Source: JAFKFI01 sp963795435
GTDB taxonomy: Bacteria; Pseudomonadota; Alphaproteobacteria; Acetobacterales; Acetobacteraceae
DNA: 64,000 nucleotides
Reading direction: 5' to 3'
NCBI GenBank assembly: GCA_963795435.1
Contig: CAWCHV010000007.1
Location: forward strand, 2,046,001-2,110,000
Shown: one piece after another, positions 51,340 through 61,719 of the stretch
Position numbering within the stretch: position 1 is the first letter of the stretch
How the letters are laid out: each line of letters begins with the position of its first letter
Program-made: the position numbers and the translations under genes
The notes under the pieces: model-generated
Told to the model about the DNA's origin: nothing
Seen by the model: the letters and a program-made list of their open reading frames with translations, nothing else
The model's database searches: none

Positions 51340-52968
51340 CTAGTCGACCAGATCCCTCGCCGCCTCGCGCAGCGCGAATTTCTGTATCTTTCCCGTGGAG
51401 GTTTTCGGAATATCGCGGAACACGAAGCGGCTCGGCACCTTGTAGCGCGCCATGTGCCCGCGGCAGAAGGCGCGCAGTTCCTCCCCCGTCACCTGCGCTC
51501 CGGGCTTGAGCTCGATGAAGGCGCAGGGCGTCTCGCCCCATTTCTCGTCCGGCCGCGCGACGACGGCGGCGCTCATCACGGCCGGATGCCGGTACAGCGC
51601 CTCCTCAACCTCGATGGACGAGATATTCTCGCCGCCGCTGATGATGATGTCCTTCGAGCGGTCGCGGATCTTCACGTAGCCGTCCGGGCAAACCACCGCG
51701 AGATCCCCGGTGTGGAACCAGCCGCCGGCGAACACCGCCTCCGTCGCCGTTGCGTTCTTGAGATAGCCCTTCATCGTGATATTGCCGCGGAACATGATCT
51801 CGCCCATCGTCTCGCCATCCCACGGCACAGGTTGCAGCGTGTCCGGGTCGAGCACGACCATGGCCTCCTGCATCGGCACGCGCACGCCCTGGCGGCTGTT
51901 GAGGTCGGCGCGCCGCTCCAGCGACAATTCGGCCCACTCCCCATGCTTCACGCAGACCGCCGCCGGCCCGTACGTCTCCGTCAGCCCATAGACGTGCGTG
52001 AGCTCGATGCCGGCCTGCTCGGCGCCCTCAATCAGCGCGGCGGGCGGCGAGGCGCCGGCGACCTGGCCGTAGATCGTGTGCCCGATGCCCTCCCGCATCG
52101 TCTCCGGGGCGTTGATCAGCGTCGCGTAGACGATCGGCGCGCCGCACATGTGCGTCACGCCCTGCTCGCGGATCGCGCTCCAGCACGCCTGGGCCTCGAC
52201 CTTGCGCAGACACACGTTCACCCCGACCCGCTCCGCGACGGACCACGGAAAGCACCAGCCGTTGCAATGGAACATGGGCAAGGTCCAGAGATACACCGGA
52301 TGCTGCCGGATGCCCCAGTTGACGATGTTCGACACCGCGTTGAGATACGCGCCGCGATGATGCGTGACGACGCCCTTCGGATCGCCCGTCGTGCCCGAGG
52401 TGTAGTTGAGCGAGATCGCGTCCCATTCGTCCGCCGGGTTCTCCCAGGCGAATTCGGGGTCGCCCTCCTCGAGGAGTTCCTCGTAGGTTTTTTCGCCAAG
52501 CAGCGCGCCGCCGGGTGCCGCGGGGTCGTCGATGTCGATCACCAGCGGCTTCTCGTCGAGCATCGCCAGCGCGTCGGCCATCGTGGCGGAATATTCGCGG
52601 TCGCTGAACAGCACGCGCGCGCCGCCGTGGCGCAGCATGAAGGCGAGCGTCGGCGCGTCGAGGCGCGTGTTCAGCGTGTTGAGCACCGCGCCGCACATCG
52701 GCACGCCGAAATGCGCCTCGTAGATCGCCGGGATGTTCGGCGCCATCACCGCAACGGTGTCGTTCTTGCCAATTCCCCGCCGCGCCAGCGCCGAGGCGAG
52801 CCGCCGGCAGCGCGCGTAAGTTTCCTTCCATGTGGTCCGCCACTCGCCATGCACCACCGCGAGCCGGTCGGGATAGACGGCGGCCGCGCGTTCGAGAAAC
52901 GTGATGGGCGTGAGCGGCGTATAGTTCGCCTGGTTGCGGTCGAGGCCGGTGAGATAGGCGCTGTTCAT
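51340..52968 (-). CDS. Acyl-CoA synthetase (AMP-forming), medium-chain/AlkK-like
   Basis: A 542-residue ANL-superfamily ligase. The ATP-binding P-loop is LNYTSGTTGDPKGVV, followed by HVYGLTETYGPAAVC, GWFHTGDLAVVCPDGY and the catalytic lysine near the end in PKTSTGKIQKFALRE. The NYTPLTPITFLERAAAVYPD start is typical of AlkK-like enzymes that activate medium-chain or branched fatty acids. It forms acyl-AMP and then acyl-CoA in the cytoplasm. It is divergent from the DUF72 gene (58 bp apart). Confidence 0.92.
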   Translation of the reverse strand: MNSAYLTGLDRNQANYTPLTPITFLERAAAVYPDRLAVVHGEWRTTWKETYARCRRLASALARRGIGKNDTVAVMAPNIPAIYEAHFGVPMCGAVLNTLNTRLDAPTLAFMLRHGGARVLFSDREYSATMADALAMLDEKPLVIDIDDPAAPGGALLGEKTYEELLEEGDPEFAWENPADEWDAISLNYTSGTTGDPKGVVTHHRGAYLNAVSNIVNWGIRQHPVYLWTLPMFHCNGWCFPWSVAERVGVNVCLRKVEAQACWSAIREQGVTHMCGAPIVYATLINAPETMREGIGHTIYGQVAGASPPAALIEGAEQAGIELTHVYGLTETYGPAAVCVKHGEWAELSLERRADLNSRQGVRVPMQEAMVVLDPDTLQPVPWDGETMGEIMFRGNITMKGYLKNATATEAVFAGGWFHTGDLAVVCPDGYVKIRDRSKDIIISGGENISSIEVEEALYRHPAVMSAAVVARPDEKWGETPCAFIELKPGAQVTGEELRAFCRGHMARYKVPSRFVFRDIPKTSTGKIQKFALREAARDLVD

Positions 52969-53026
52969 GGTACGCTCCCCCGTGCGCCCGCGGCGGGACG
53001 CACCCCGACCGGCAGGAGGAGACAGT

Positions 53027-53803
53027 ATGCCAGCGCCGGCGCGGAAAATCAGGCCCGCTCGGTCCAAATCCCGCACGATCCGCATCGGCATCGGCGGCTG
53101 GGTCTTCGCGCCCTGGCGCGAGACGTTCTACCCGCCCGGCCTGCGCGCGAGCGAGTTCCTGCCCCACGCCAGCAGGCAGCTGACCTCCATCGAGGTCAAC
53201 GCCACCTACTATCGGACCCAGAACGCGGCGACCTTCCGCGCCTGGCGCGACGCGACACCCAACGGGTTCGCCTTTTCGGTGAAGGGGCCGCGGGCGGCGA
53301 CCCAGCCGCGCGACGCCGAGCGTGCCGCCCCGGCGGTGGAGCGCTTTCTCGCCTCCGGTCTGACAGAGCTCGGCGCCAAGCTCGGCCCGATCGCGTGGCA
53401 GTTTCCCCCGACGCGCCGCTTCGACCCCGAGGAGCTCGCCGCGTTTCTCGACTTGCTCCCGCCCGAGCGCGAAGGCTGCAAGCTGCGCCACGCCGTCGAG
53501 GCGGCTCACGAGAGCTTCCGCTCGCCCGAGTGCGTCGCGCTTCTGCGCGCCCATGGCGTCGCCCGCGTGCTGCTCGGCCTCGGCGGCGACACCGAACCGG
53601 ACGACACGGCCGATTTCGTCTACGCGAGGCTGAAGGGCACCACGACCGACGAGCCGGCCGGCTATAGCGCCGCCGAGCTCGATGCCTGGGCGGCCCGCAT
53701 CCGCGACTGGAGCAGGCGGCGCGATTGCTATGTCTACGTGATCGCCGGCGCCAAGGCACGCAACCCGGTCGCGGCGCGGGCGCTGATCGAGAGGCTGGCC
53801 TGA
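53027..53803 (+). CDS. DUF72 family protein (YecE-like)
   Basis: A 258-residue protein starting at ATG 53027 after GGAGGAGAC. It has the DUF72 TIM-barrel features: RIGIGGWVFAPWRETFYPPG, LTSIEVNATYYRTQNAATF, FAFSVKGPRAATQ, LGPIAWQFPPTRRFDPEELA and a late DFVYARLKGTTTDEPAGYSA. The biochemical function of this family is not established. It converges on the AI-2E-type gene. Confidence 0.9.
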   Translation: MPAPARKIRPARSKSRTIRIGIGGWVFAPWRETFYPPGLRASEFLPHASRQLTSIEVNATYYRTQNAATFRAWRDATPNGFAFSVKGPRAATQPRDAERAAPAVERFLASGLTELGAKLGPIAWQFPPTRRFDPEELAAFLDLLPPEREGCKLRHAVEAAHESFRSPECVALLRAHGVARVLLGLGGDTEPDDTADFVYARLKGTTTDEPAGYSAAELDAWAARIRDWSRRRDCYVYVIAGAKARNPVAARALIERLA

Positions 53804-53816
53804 CGCTGCGCGCCGC

Positions 53817-54806
53817 TCAGCCGTGCCGGCCGCCTGCACCTGGCGCGATGCCGGTGTCGCCCAGCACGTCACGGACATAGCCCTCGCGGACGATGACCAG
53901 CAGCGCGGCCATCAGCGGGGTGGCGATGATGATCCCGAGCACACCGTAGATCGCGCCGAAGATGGCCATCGACAGGACTGTCAGGGCGGGCGGCAACTCC
54001 ACCGTGCGCCGCTGAACATACGGCGCCACCAGGTAACCCTCGACGCCGTGGCAGACGACATAAAGGCCGACCACCCAGAGCGCCTTGTGCCAGTTGATCG
54101 TCAGCGCCACGATCACCGCCGGAATCCCGGAAACAATCGGGCCGAAATACGGCACGAAGGTCAGCAGCGCCGCGAGCACCGCGAGGGCGAGGGCAAGCGG
54201 GATGCCGAGCAGCACCAATCCGATGCCGGAGAGCACGCCGACCACCAGCATGTCCACAGCCTGACCGACCAGCCACCACTTCAAGGTGTGGCCGATGTCG
54301 TCCATGATCGCCCGCGCGCGCGCCCGGTGCTGCAACGGGAACAGGCTCACCGCGCCCTCGCGATAGAGCTCGGGGGCGATCGCGAAGTAGACCGCTGCGG
54401 CGAGCACCACGAACGCGCTGCCGACGATGCCCAGGGTCGAGCTCAGCAAGCCCCGCGCCGAGCCGAGCAGCCCGCCGCCGCCCGACGGGATGAGGCCGCC
54501 GCTGGAGCCGCTGGCGAATCGCTGGCGCAGATTGTCGATCTCGCCGGACATCTGGGACCAGAGTTGCCGCCCCTCATCGGCGAATCGCGGGCCGACCCAG
54601 TAGGCGAGCCCGCAGGTCAGCGCCACGATAGTGACGGTGACGATCGCGAGCGCCACGTGCGGCGGCAGCCTTGTGTGGCGGTGCAGGCAGTCGGAGAGGC
54701 CGTCCAGCATCGCGGCGAGCAGGATCGCGAGGAAGATCAGCAGCACAACGTCGGAGAGCAGCCAGACCAGCAGGATGATGCCGGCCGCGATGAGGGCCAC
54801 GCGCAC
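53817..54806 (-). CDS. AI-2E family transporter (PerM-like)
   Basis: A 329-residue membrane protein with GTG start. About seven to eight hydrophobic segments are seen, including VALIAAGIILLVWLLSDVVL, LIFLAILLAAMLDGLSDCLH, GLVLLGIPLALALAVLAALL and LTVLSMAIFGAIYGVLGIII. The LTFVPYFGPIVSGIPAVIVA motif is characteristic of the AI-2E/PerM family. A GGLIPSGGGGLLGSARGLLS stretch lies in the extramembrane loop. Substrates are uncertain; members move AI-2 or other small solutes. A frame further upstream is open but adds no conserved residues. Confidence 0.85.
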   Translation of the reverse strand: MRVALIAAGIILLVWLLSDVVLLIFLAILLAAMLDGLSDCLHRHTRLPPHVALAIVTVTIVALTCGLAYWVGPRFADEGRQLWSQMSGEIDNLRQRFASGSSGGLIPSGGGGLLGSARGLLSSTLGIVGSAFVVLAAAVYFAIAPELYREGAVSLFPLQHRARARAIMDDIGHTLKWWLVGQAVDMLVVGVLSGIGLVLLGIPLALALAVLAALLTFVPYFGPIVSGIPAVIVALTINWHKALWVVGLYVVCHGVEGYLVAPYVQRRTVELPPALTVLSMAIFGAIYGVLGIIIATPLMAALLVIVREGYVRDVLGDTGIAPGAGGRHG

Positions 54807-54950
54807 CGTGCCCGCGACCGACCCGTCGCGGCTCCATACACCGAAAGGACGCTCTTCTGGAATGTCGCTGCCTCGGTCCCTGACCTCGGCTCAACGGGCG
54901 CGCGGGACGCGAGTTCGCCCGCGCACGGGGTCAGCGCCGCGCTAGTCGCC

Positions 54951-55663
54951 TCACGAACCGTCGAGACCGAAATACGCCCGGTGCAGCGCGTCGTCGGCGT
55001 GCAGCGCCTCGACCGTGCCCTCGAACCCGACGCGCCCGCCTTCGAGGGTGAAGACGCGGTCGGCCAGGTCGAGGAAGGCCACGTTCTGCTCGGCTATGAG
55101 CAACGCGAGGCCGCTCTGGCGGAAGCGGCCCAACACCTCGATCACCTGCGAGACGAACAGCGGCGAGAGCCCAGCCGAGGGCTCGTCCATCACCAGAAGC
55201 CGCGGCCCCGCAGCCAGCGCCTTGGCGATGCCGAGCATTTTTCTCTGCCCACCGGACAGCGCACCCGCCAGCGCGGATTTGCGTTCGGCGAGTGCCGGGA
55301 AAATGCCGTACAGCTCCTCGGTACGTGCCCGCAGGGTCGCGCGCTCGACGAACTGGCCGCCGATGCGCAGATTCTCCTCGATCGAGAGGCCGGTGAACAC
55401 GCCGATCTCCGACATGTAGGCGAGGCCGCGCCGCACCCGATGGTCGGTCCGCATCCGCGTGATGTCGTCGCCCTTGAGACGCACCGCACCGCGCCATGCC
55501 GGCATCAGCCCGAGCAGCACCTTGAGGAACGTCGTTTTGCCCGCGCCGTTGGGGCCGAGCAGCACCACGCTCTCCCGCTCGTTCACCGACACGCCGGCGC
55601 CCCACAGCACCTGCACCTTGCCGTAGCCGGCCTCGATGCCGTCGGCGCTCAGCAAGTTGCCGC

Positions 55664-55667
<4 letters not shown>
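54951..55667 (-). CDS. livF: Branched-chain amino acid ABC transporter ATPase LivF
   Basis: A 238-residue ATPase. Walker A LLGPNGAGKTTFLKVL, signature LSGGQRKMLGIAKALAAGPR, Walker B LLVMDEPSAGLSP and the switch region LALLIAEQNVAFLDLADRVF are intact. LIAEQN is typical of LivF. It works with LivG on the LivHM permease. Its start overlaps the livG stop by four bases. This copy is intact, unlike the livF at 39.3 kb. Confidence 0.94.
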
Positions 55668-56375
<708 letters not shown>

Positions 56376-56386
<11 letters not shown>

Positions 56387-57299
56387 GGATGCCCCTCCGC
56401 GTCGCCAGCGAGACCAGTCCGTTGGGAAGGAACAGCACGAGGGCGACGATCAGCACACCGTAGATCAGCTGGAAATACTGCGGCACGGTGATGCCGATGG
56501 TGTTGTACACGCCGTAAAGGATCACCACCCCGAGCACCGGCCCGACCAGCGTAGTGGCGCCGCCGAACAGCACGAACACGGTGGCGAAGATGCTGAACTG
56601 GATGTTGAAGGCGGTGTCCGGATAGAACACCGAGATGTGCCAGGCATAGACGCCGCCGACCAATCCTGCGATCAGCGCCGAGAGCAGCCAGGCGATCGTG
56701 CGCCCGCGCACCACAGAGACGCCGGCCATCGCCGCACTCACCGTGTCCTCGCGGATCGCCTGCAAGGCAAGGCCGAAGCGCGAGTTGCGCAGCCAGACGA
56801 CGACGACCAGCGAGAACAGCAGCACCGCGACGCCGACCTGATAGCTGAACATCGGCGCGAACACGCCTGACAGCGACACGCCGTACGGGCCTTTCGTCAC
56901 GTCCTCCAGCGCGGGATTGGCGACGATCTCGTATACCGACTGCGCCGCGGCGAGGCTGGCGATGGCGAAATAGGCGCCCGACAGGCGCAGCAGCGGCGTG
57001 AGGATCGCCGCGAGAATGAGTGCCGCGACACCGGAGGCCGCCATCGCGGCGAGCGGCGGCCAGTTGAGGTGCATCACCGTCAGCGCGAACCCGTAGGCGC
57101 CCGCGCCGAAGAAGCCGACGTAGCCAAACGGCAAATAGCCGGTGAAGCCATACAGAACGTTGAGCCCCTGAGACAGCGCGAGGAACGTCACGAAGTTGAA
57201 CAGCAGCAGCTCGTTCGAGTAGCCAAACGGCAGCGCCGCCATGATCGCGGTGACGATGAGTGCGAGCAGAAAATCGCCAATCGCGCGTCTCCTGAGCAT
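56376..57299 (-). CDS. livM: Branched-chain amino acid ABC permease LivM
   Basis: A 307-residue permease. Start MLRRRAIGDFLLALIVTAIM (57299) is preceded by a GGGGAGGGG run. Conserved parts include LNVLYGFTGYLPFGYVGFFG, FGLALQAIREDTVSAAMAGV (the ATPase contact EAA-like loop) and FVLFGGATTLVGPVLGVVIL. An ATG at 57410 that overlaps the livH stop would add about 37 residues, but these are encoded by a dispersed palindromic element. The core start is therefore preferred. It passes branched-chain amino acids or similar substrates across the inner membrane. Confidence 0.92.
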
Positions 57300-57300
57300 C

Positions 57301-57382
57301 CCCTCCCCCCGGCCCCCTCCCGCAAGGGGAGGGGGAGAAGAAAGCCCCCTTCCCTTGCGGGAGGGGGTTGGGGGAGGGGTTC
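57301..57382. repeat. Dispersed GC-rich palindromic element, copy 3
   Basis: CCCTCCCCCCGGCCCCCTCC at one end and GAGGGGGTTGGGGGAGGGGT at the other, with GGGGAGAAGAAAGCCCC between. It is positioned between the livH stop and the livM core start. In the livM frame it reads TPPPTPSRKGRGLSSPPPLA. It is the same family as copies at 4617, 14671 and 58329. Confidence 0.85.
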
Positions 57383-57406
57383 CCTGCGGATGGTTGCCCG
57401 TCGAAA

Positions 57407-58282
57407 TCATGCCCGCCGCACCTGCCGCCCCAGCAGCCCTTCCGGCCGGATGAGCAAGACACCGATCAGCAGCAGATTGGGCAGTAGATTGGCCCAGGAG
57501 CTGAGATAGGTCTGCATCAGCAGCAGCGACACGCCGTAGACGATACCGCCAAGCACGGTACCAAGCGGATTGCCCAAGGTGCCGACCACGATCACCGCGA
57601 ACGCCGCGATGGTGATGTCGCCGCCGATCGCCGGGGTCACGCTGCCCAGCATAAACGGCGCGAACACGCCGGCGATGCCCGCGAGAGCGATACCGATGCC
57701 GAACGCGATCGCGGAGACGCGATGCACGTCGATGCCGGTCGCCAGCGCCTCGTCGCGAGATACCATCACGGCGCGCGTGAGCGTGCCGAGCCGAGTGCGG
57801 TACAGATAGAGATAAACCAGAACCACCGCCACGGCACTCACCGCCGCGCCAAAGGCCCAGGCGGCAGGAACCGACTGGCCGAGGACACGCACCGGCCCGG
57901 TGCCGAGCACGCGGCCGGGGATCGAGCGTTCGGTGGTGCCGAAGAAGATCGACGCCAGCGCCTCGATGAACTGCGACAGGCCGAAGAACAGGATGATCGA
58001 CAGCATCTCGGAATCGCGCGAGACCAGCAGGCGCGGCACGATCAGATAGTAGATCGGCAGCCCGACCAGCACGAACACCACCAGCACTACCACGGCGGCG
58101 ACCAGCGGGTGCAGGCCGAAAAGGATAAACAGCCAGTACGCCGCGAAGGCGCCCAGCATCAGGAAGTCGCCGTGGGCGAGATTGACGATGCGCATGACGC
58201 CGAAAATCAGGTTCAGCCCGAGCCCGACCAGGGTGAAGTAGAGGCCGAACAGCAGGCCGCCGAAGAGGGCGTGGATCAGCAT
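57407..58282 (-). CDS. livH: Branched-chain amino acid ABC permease LivH
   Basis: A 291-residue permease with about eight membrane segments. Conserved parts: GLYFTLVGLGLNLIFGVMRI, VNLAHGDFLMLGAFAAYWLF, TRAVMVSRDEALATGIDVHR (the ATPase contact loop) and LLLIGVLLIRPEGLLGRQ at the C terminus. It pairs with LivM. It is intact and lies directly after livK and a palindromic repeat. Confidence 0.94.
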   Translation of the reverse strand: MLIHALFGGLLFGLYFTLVGLGLNLIFGVMRIVNLAHGDFLMLGAFAAYWLFILFGLHPLVAAVVVLVVFVLVGLPIYYLIVPRLLVSRDSEMLSIILFFGLSQFIEALASIFFGTTERSIPGRVLGTGPVRVLGQSVPAAWAFGAAVSAVAVVLVYLYLYRTRLGTLTRAVMVSRDEALATGIDVHRVSAIAFGIGIALAGIAGVFAPFMLGSVTPAIGGDITIAAFAVIVVGTLGNPLGTVLGGIVYGVSLLLMQTYLSSWANLLPNLLLIGVLLIRPEGLLGRQVRRA

Positions 58283-58328
58283 TTTTGGTTGGGGCGGCTC
58301 GGATTCTTACCGGTGCCGCGAGACCGCT

Positions 58329-58406
58329 TACCCCGGCCCTCTCCCACAAGGGGAGAGGGAGAAGAAAAGCCCCCTCCTCTTGCGGGAGGCGGTTGGGGGA
58401 GGGGTC
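58329..58406. repeat. Dispersed GC-rich palindromic element, copy 4
   Basis: TACCCCGGCCCTCTCCCACA at one end and GCGGTTGGGGGAGGGGTCTC at the other, with GAGAGGGAGAAGAAAAGCCC between. It fills the interval between the livK stop and the livH start region. The element may act on mRNA stability, so that the binding protein can be made in excess over the permease; this is inference. Confidence 0.85.
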
Positions 58407-59654
58407 TCACGGCTTGCCGAACACCGGCTTGCCGGTCGCCAGATCGTGCGGATAGACCACGGTGATCTTCACACCCTTGCCCTCGGGATGGACCTGCCCG
58501 AGCGGCGTGATCTCGCCGATTTGCGCGCCGTGCTCGTCGAGCTCGAAGGTGCCGTCCAGGGTCTTGAGCTTGCCCGAGAGGCCAAACACCGCCTTGCGCA
58601 AATCCGCCTGACTGAGGCTTTCGGCATGAGCGAGGGTTTCCTGCAGCACCAGCGCCGTCGTGTAGCCGGCGATGGCGTTGAAGCCGTACGCGACGCCGCT
58701 GCCGGCATTGGCCGTCTCGAACATCTTGCGGAACTCGGCCTCGGTTGGGCCGACCTCGGGCTTGTAGGCGATCTCGGCGGAGGTGACGTAGGTGAACACG
58801 CCGTCGAGCCCCTGCGGGCCGACATTCTTGACCAGCTCCTCCGTCTCGATGCCGGGATAGATCGCGAACAGGAAGCGGAACTTGTTGCCGGAATCCTGCA
58901 AGTTGCGCAGGAAGGCGATGTCGTTGCCGGTGTAGCCGAGCGCGATCACCGCGTCCGGGTTGGCGGCCGCGATATTGTTGATGAGCACCGTGTAGCTCGA
59001 CGTGTTGGTCGGCACTCCCTGGTCGTAGACGATCTCCAGCCCCGAGCCCGGGGTCTTGAGGAACCCGCGCAAGGCGGTCGCCTGGGTGCCGGTGAAGTCG
59101 TTGGTGGAATACAACATCGCCACCTTCTTGATGCCGGCCTTCACGCCGTCATCCTTGAGGAAGTCGGCGATGTATTTCGGCCAGATGGTCGAGACCGGAT
59201 CGGACAGCAGCGCGATGTACTCGTTGTTCTGGAAGAACGTCGCCCCGGTGCCGGTCGGGTCGAACAGGAACTGCTTGTGCTCGCGCGCGATCGGCACCGC
59301 GACCGAGGTGAGCACGGAGCCAGAGTTGGCCACCAGCAGGTCCACCTTGTCCTGCGTGATGAGCTGATTGTACAGCGTCGCCGCCGTGGCGGTGGAACTC
59401 TGGTCGTCGTAGGAGATCAGCTTCAGCGGGATCTTCTTGTTGAACGCCTTGACGAAGGCGCCGCCGCTCGCGTTGGTCTGGTCGACCCACAGCTTCAGCC
59501 CGAGATAGACCGGCATCGAGATGCTGGCATACGGGCCGGAGCCCGCGTGCAGATGACCGATCTTGATCTCCGACGGCGCCTCCGCGGCGAGCGCCGGCCG
59601 CGCGATTGCGAGCGGCAGGAATGCAACCAGGCCCAGCAGAGCGCGGCGCAGCAT
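58407..59654 (-). CDS. livK: Branched-chain amino acid ABC substrate-binding protein LivK
   Basis: A 415-residue periplasmic binding protein with signal peptide RALLGLVAFLPLAIARPALA. The type I binding fold reads IKIGHLHAGSGPYASISMPV, LISYDDQSSTATAATLYNQL, VDLLVANSGSVLTSVAVPIA and VAYGFNAIAGYTTALVLQET. It is the first gene of the intact livKHMGF operon. The ligand may be branched-chain amino acids, amides or urea. It is not closely similar to the broken livK at 38.3 kb. Confidence 0.92.
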   Translation of the reverse strand: MLRRALLGLVAFLPLAIARPALAAEAPSEIKIGHLHAGSGPYASISMPVYLGLKLWVDQTNASGGAFVKAFNKKIPLKLISYDDQSSTATAATLYNQLITQDKVDLLVANSGSVLTSVAVPIAREHKQFLFDPTGTGATFFQNNEYIALLSDPVSTIWPKYIADFLKDDGVKAGIKKVAMLYSTNDFTGTQATALRGFLKTPGSGLEIVYDQGVPTNTSSYTVLINNIAAANPDAVIALGYTGNDIAFLRNLQDSGNKFRFLFAIYPGIETEELVKNVGPQGLDGVFTYVTSAEIAYKPEVGPTEAEFRKMFETANAGSGVAYGFNAIAGYTTALVLQETLAHAESLSQADLRKAVFGLSGKLKTLDGTFELDEHGAQIGEITPLGQVHPEGKGVKITVVYPHDLATGKPVFGKP

Positions 59655-59817
59655 GGGCGTCTCCCTTCGTTATTCCAGCGTTCGACGTGGCGGGCAGTTA
59701 ACCCGCGCCCGATCTCTCGTCAAATTCGACCGCGGGCTCGAACAAGGAACCGAGGGGCGTGGGTTTGGGTTTCTTTCGTCAGCCGGCGAGATCGCCGCGC
59801 GTGCAGGACACTCCGTG

Positions 59818-61095
59818 ATGCGTCATCGCTCGCTTCCCTCCGTGGTACTGAGCCGGCTCCAACGCCGTCTCGGCGGCTCGTCGCTGCCGTTGCGGCTCGT
59901 GTTCTGGAACGGCGCGGCGCTTGCTTTCGGCCCCACCCCGACGGTCACGATCATCCTTCGCTCGCCGCACGTGCTGCGGATGTTCCTCACCGGCAATATC
60001 GACCGGCTCGGTCAGGCCTATGTCGAGGGCGAGATCGGCGTTGAGGGGCGGTTGCAGGACGTGCTGCATGTCGGCATCGCCGTCGCCGAGAGCCTCGGGC
60101 GCGTGCCGCTCGTCCGTCATGCGGCACCGCTGGTCGCGCGTTTCCGGCCGCGCCACACGCGCCGGCGTGACGCGGCGGCGATTGGCTACCATTACGACGT
60201 CTCCAACGAGTTCTATGCGCTCTGGCTTGACCGACACATGGTGTATTCCTGCGCCTATTATCGGACCGGCGACGAGACGCTCGACGTCGCGCAGGAGCAG
60301 AAGCTCGACCACATCTGCCGCAAGCTGCGTCTCGCGCCTGGTCACACACTGCTCGACATCGGCTGCGGCTGGGGCGGGCTGCTGCACTGGGCGGCTTCGC
60401 GGTGCGGCATCGGCGGCGTCGGGGTCACGCTGAGCCAGCGGCAACACGAATACGCGCAGGCGCGGATCGTCGCTGCCGGCCTGGCGGACCGGGTGGAGAT
60501 CCGGTTGCAGGACTATCGCGATATCCCGGGCGAGGCGTGCTTCGACAGGATCGTCTCGGTCGGTATGTACGAGCATGTCGGGATCGCCAACCTCCCGGCC
60601 TATTTTGGCGTGATCGCCCGTCTGCTGAAGCCGGGCGGCGTCGCGCTCAATCACGGCATCACCGTCAGCGACCGTGACGGCCACGCCGGCGGTCCGCCGG
60701 GCGGCGAGTTCATCGACCGCTACGTCTTTCCCGGCGGCGAGCTTCCGCACATCTCGCGCGTGCTCTACGAGATCGCCGGCAGCGGATTGGAGGTCACCGA
60801 CGTCGAGGATTTGCGGCCGCACTATCCGCCGACCCTGCTGCACTGGCTGGGTCGGCTCGAAGCCTCGCGCGACGGGGTCATCCGCACCGCGGGCGAGCAG
60901 CGCTACCGGATCTGGCGGATGTATCTGGCCGGCATGGCCTACGCCTTCGACCGCGGCTTGCTCTCGGTTGCGCAGGTCCTGGCGTGCAAGGCGGACAACG
61001 CCGGAATGGCGCCGAGGCCGTGGACGCGGGAGCATCAGTATGGCGACCGCAATCCTGCGACGCTCGCGGCGCCGCCGGATTGGGGAGAATTATAG
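59818..61095 (+). CDS. cfa: Cyclopropane-fatty-acyl-phospholipid synthase
   Basis: A 425-residue SAM-dependent enzyme. The SAM site is LLDIGCGWGGLLHWAASRCG. The N-terminal region shows VEGEIGVEGRLQDVLHVGIA and the fold-defining YHYDVSNEFYALWLD. VSVGMYEHVGIANLPAYFGV and FIDRYVFPGGELPHISRVLY are conserved catalytic-domain segments. It adds a methylene bridge to unsaturated acyl chains of membrane phospholipids, a response to stress or stationary phase. It is divergent from livK. Confidence 0.95.
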   Translation: MRHRSLPSVVLSRLQRRLGGSSLPLRLVFWNGAALAFGPTPTVTIILRSPHVLRMFLTGNIDRLGQAYVEGEIGVEGRLQDVLHVGIAVAESLGRVPLVRHAAPLVARFRPRHTRRRDAAAIGYHYDVSNEFYALWLDRHMVYSCAYYRTGDETLDVAQEQKLDHICRKLRLAPGHTLLDIGCGWGGLLHWAASRCGIGGVGVTLSQRQHEYAQARIVAAGLADRVEIRLQDYRDIPGEACFDRIVSVGMYEHVGIANLPAYFGVIARLLKPGGVALNHGITVSDRDGHAGGPPGGEFIDRYVFPGGELPHISRVLYEIAGSGLEVTDVEDLRPHYPPTLLHWLGRLEASRDGVIRTAGEQRYRIWRMYLAGMAYAFDRGLLSVAQVLACKADNAGMAPRPWTREHQYGDRNPATLAAPPDWGEL

Positions 61096-61105
61096 TAGGG
61101 CGGAC

Positions 61106-61708
61106 TCAGCCCCCATCCTTGGGAACGGTATTGGCGATACCGGGATTGCGGGAAAACACTTCGTACCACGCGGCAAGCTTTGGATGTGTCTCGCGCCAGG
61201 GTTCGTCGGCAAATCGGAACTCCAGATAGCCGAGCGCGCAAGCCACCGCGATCGAGCCGATGTCGAGCGCGCGGTGCGGCGGGTCGGATTCGAGCAGCGC
61301 TAGCGCCCGCTCGACCACCGCCTTCTGTCGCGCCATCCAGGCATCGCGCGCGGCTTCGCGCGGCTTGCCCTGCTCGCCGCGCCGACCCACCGCCGCGTCG
61401 AGGATGCCGTCGCCGAGGGCTTGCAGCTTCAGCGCTCGCCAGCGCGCGGCGCCGTGCGCCGGGAACAGCGGCGCGGCGTCGCCGAGACTATCGAGGTATT
61501 CGCAGATGACCGGGCTGTCGAACAGCGCGAGCCCGTCATCGGTGACGAGGCATGGCACCTTGGAGAGCGGGTTGTCGGCGAGCAGCGAGGGCGGCGACTG
61601 ATGCGGGTTGGTGCGGATGAACTCGATCTGGCCATCGATCCCGCGCGTTATCGCGCAAGCCATGACCTTCCGCACATACGGGCTGGTCGGCGAGTAATGC
61701 AGCTTCAC
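61106..61708 (-). CDS. Glutathione S-transferase
   Basis: A 200-residue GST. The N-terminal domain reads MKLHYSPTSPYVRKVMACAI, with the catalytic serine in SPTSPYVRK, then NPLSKVPCLVTDDGLALFDS with the glutathione-contacting DS pair. The C-terminal domain is helical (HRALDIGSIAVACALGYLEF). It would conjugate or reduce electrophiles with glutathione in the cytoplasm. It lies 11 bp after gloB, suggesting a small glutathione-linked operon. Confidence 0.92.
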   Translation of the reverse strand: MKLHYSPTSPYVRKVMACAITRGIDGQIEFIRTNPHQSPPSLLADNPLSKVPCLVTDDGLALFDSPVICEYLDSLGDAAPLFPAHGAARWRALKLQALGDGILDAAVGRRGEQGKPREAARDAWMARQKAVVERALALLESDPPHRALDIGSIAVACALGYLEFRFADEPWRETHPKLAAWYEVFSRNPGIANTVPKDGG

Positions 61709-61719
61709 GATCGGCTTTC

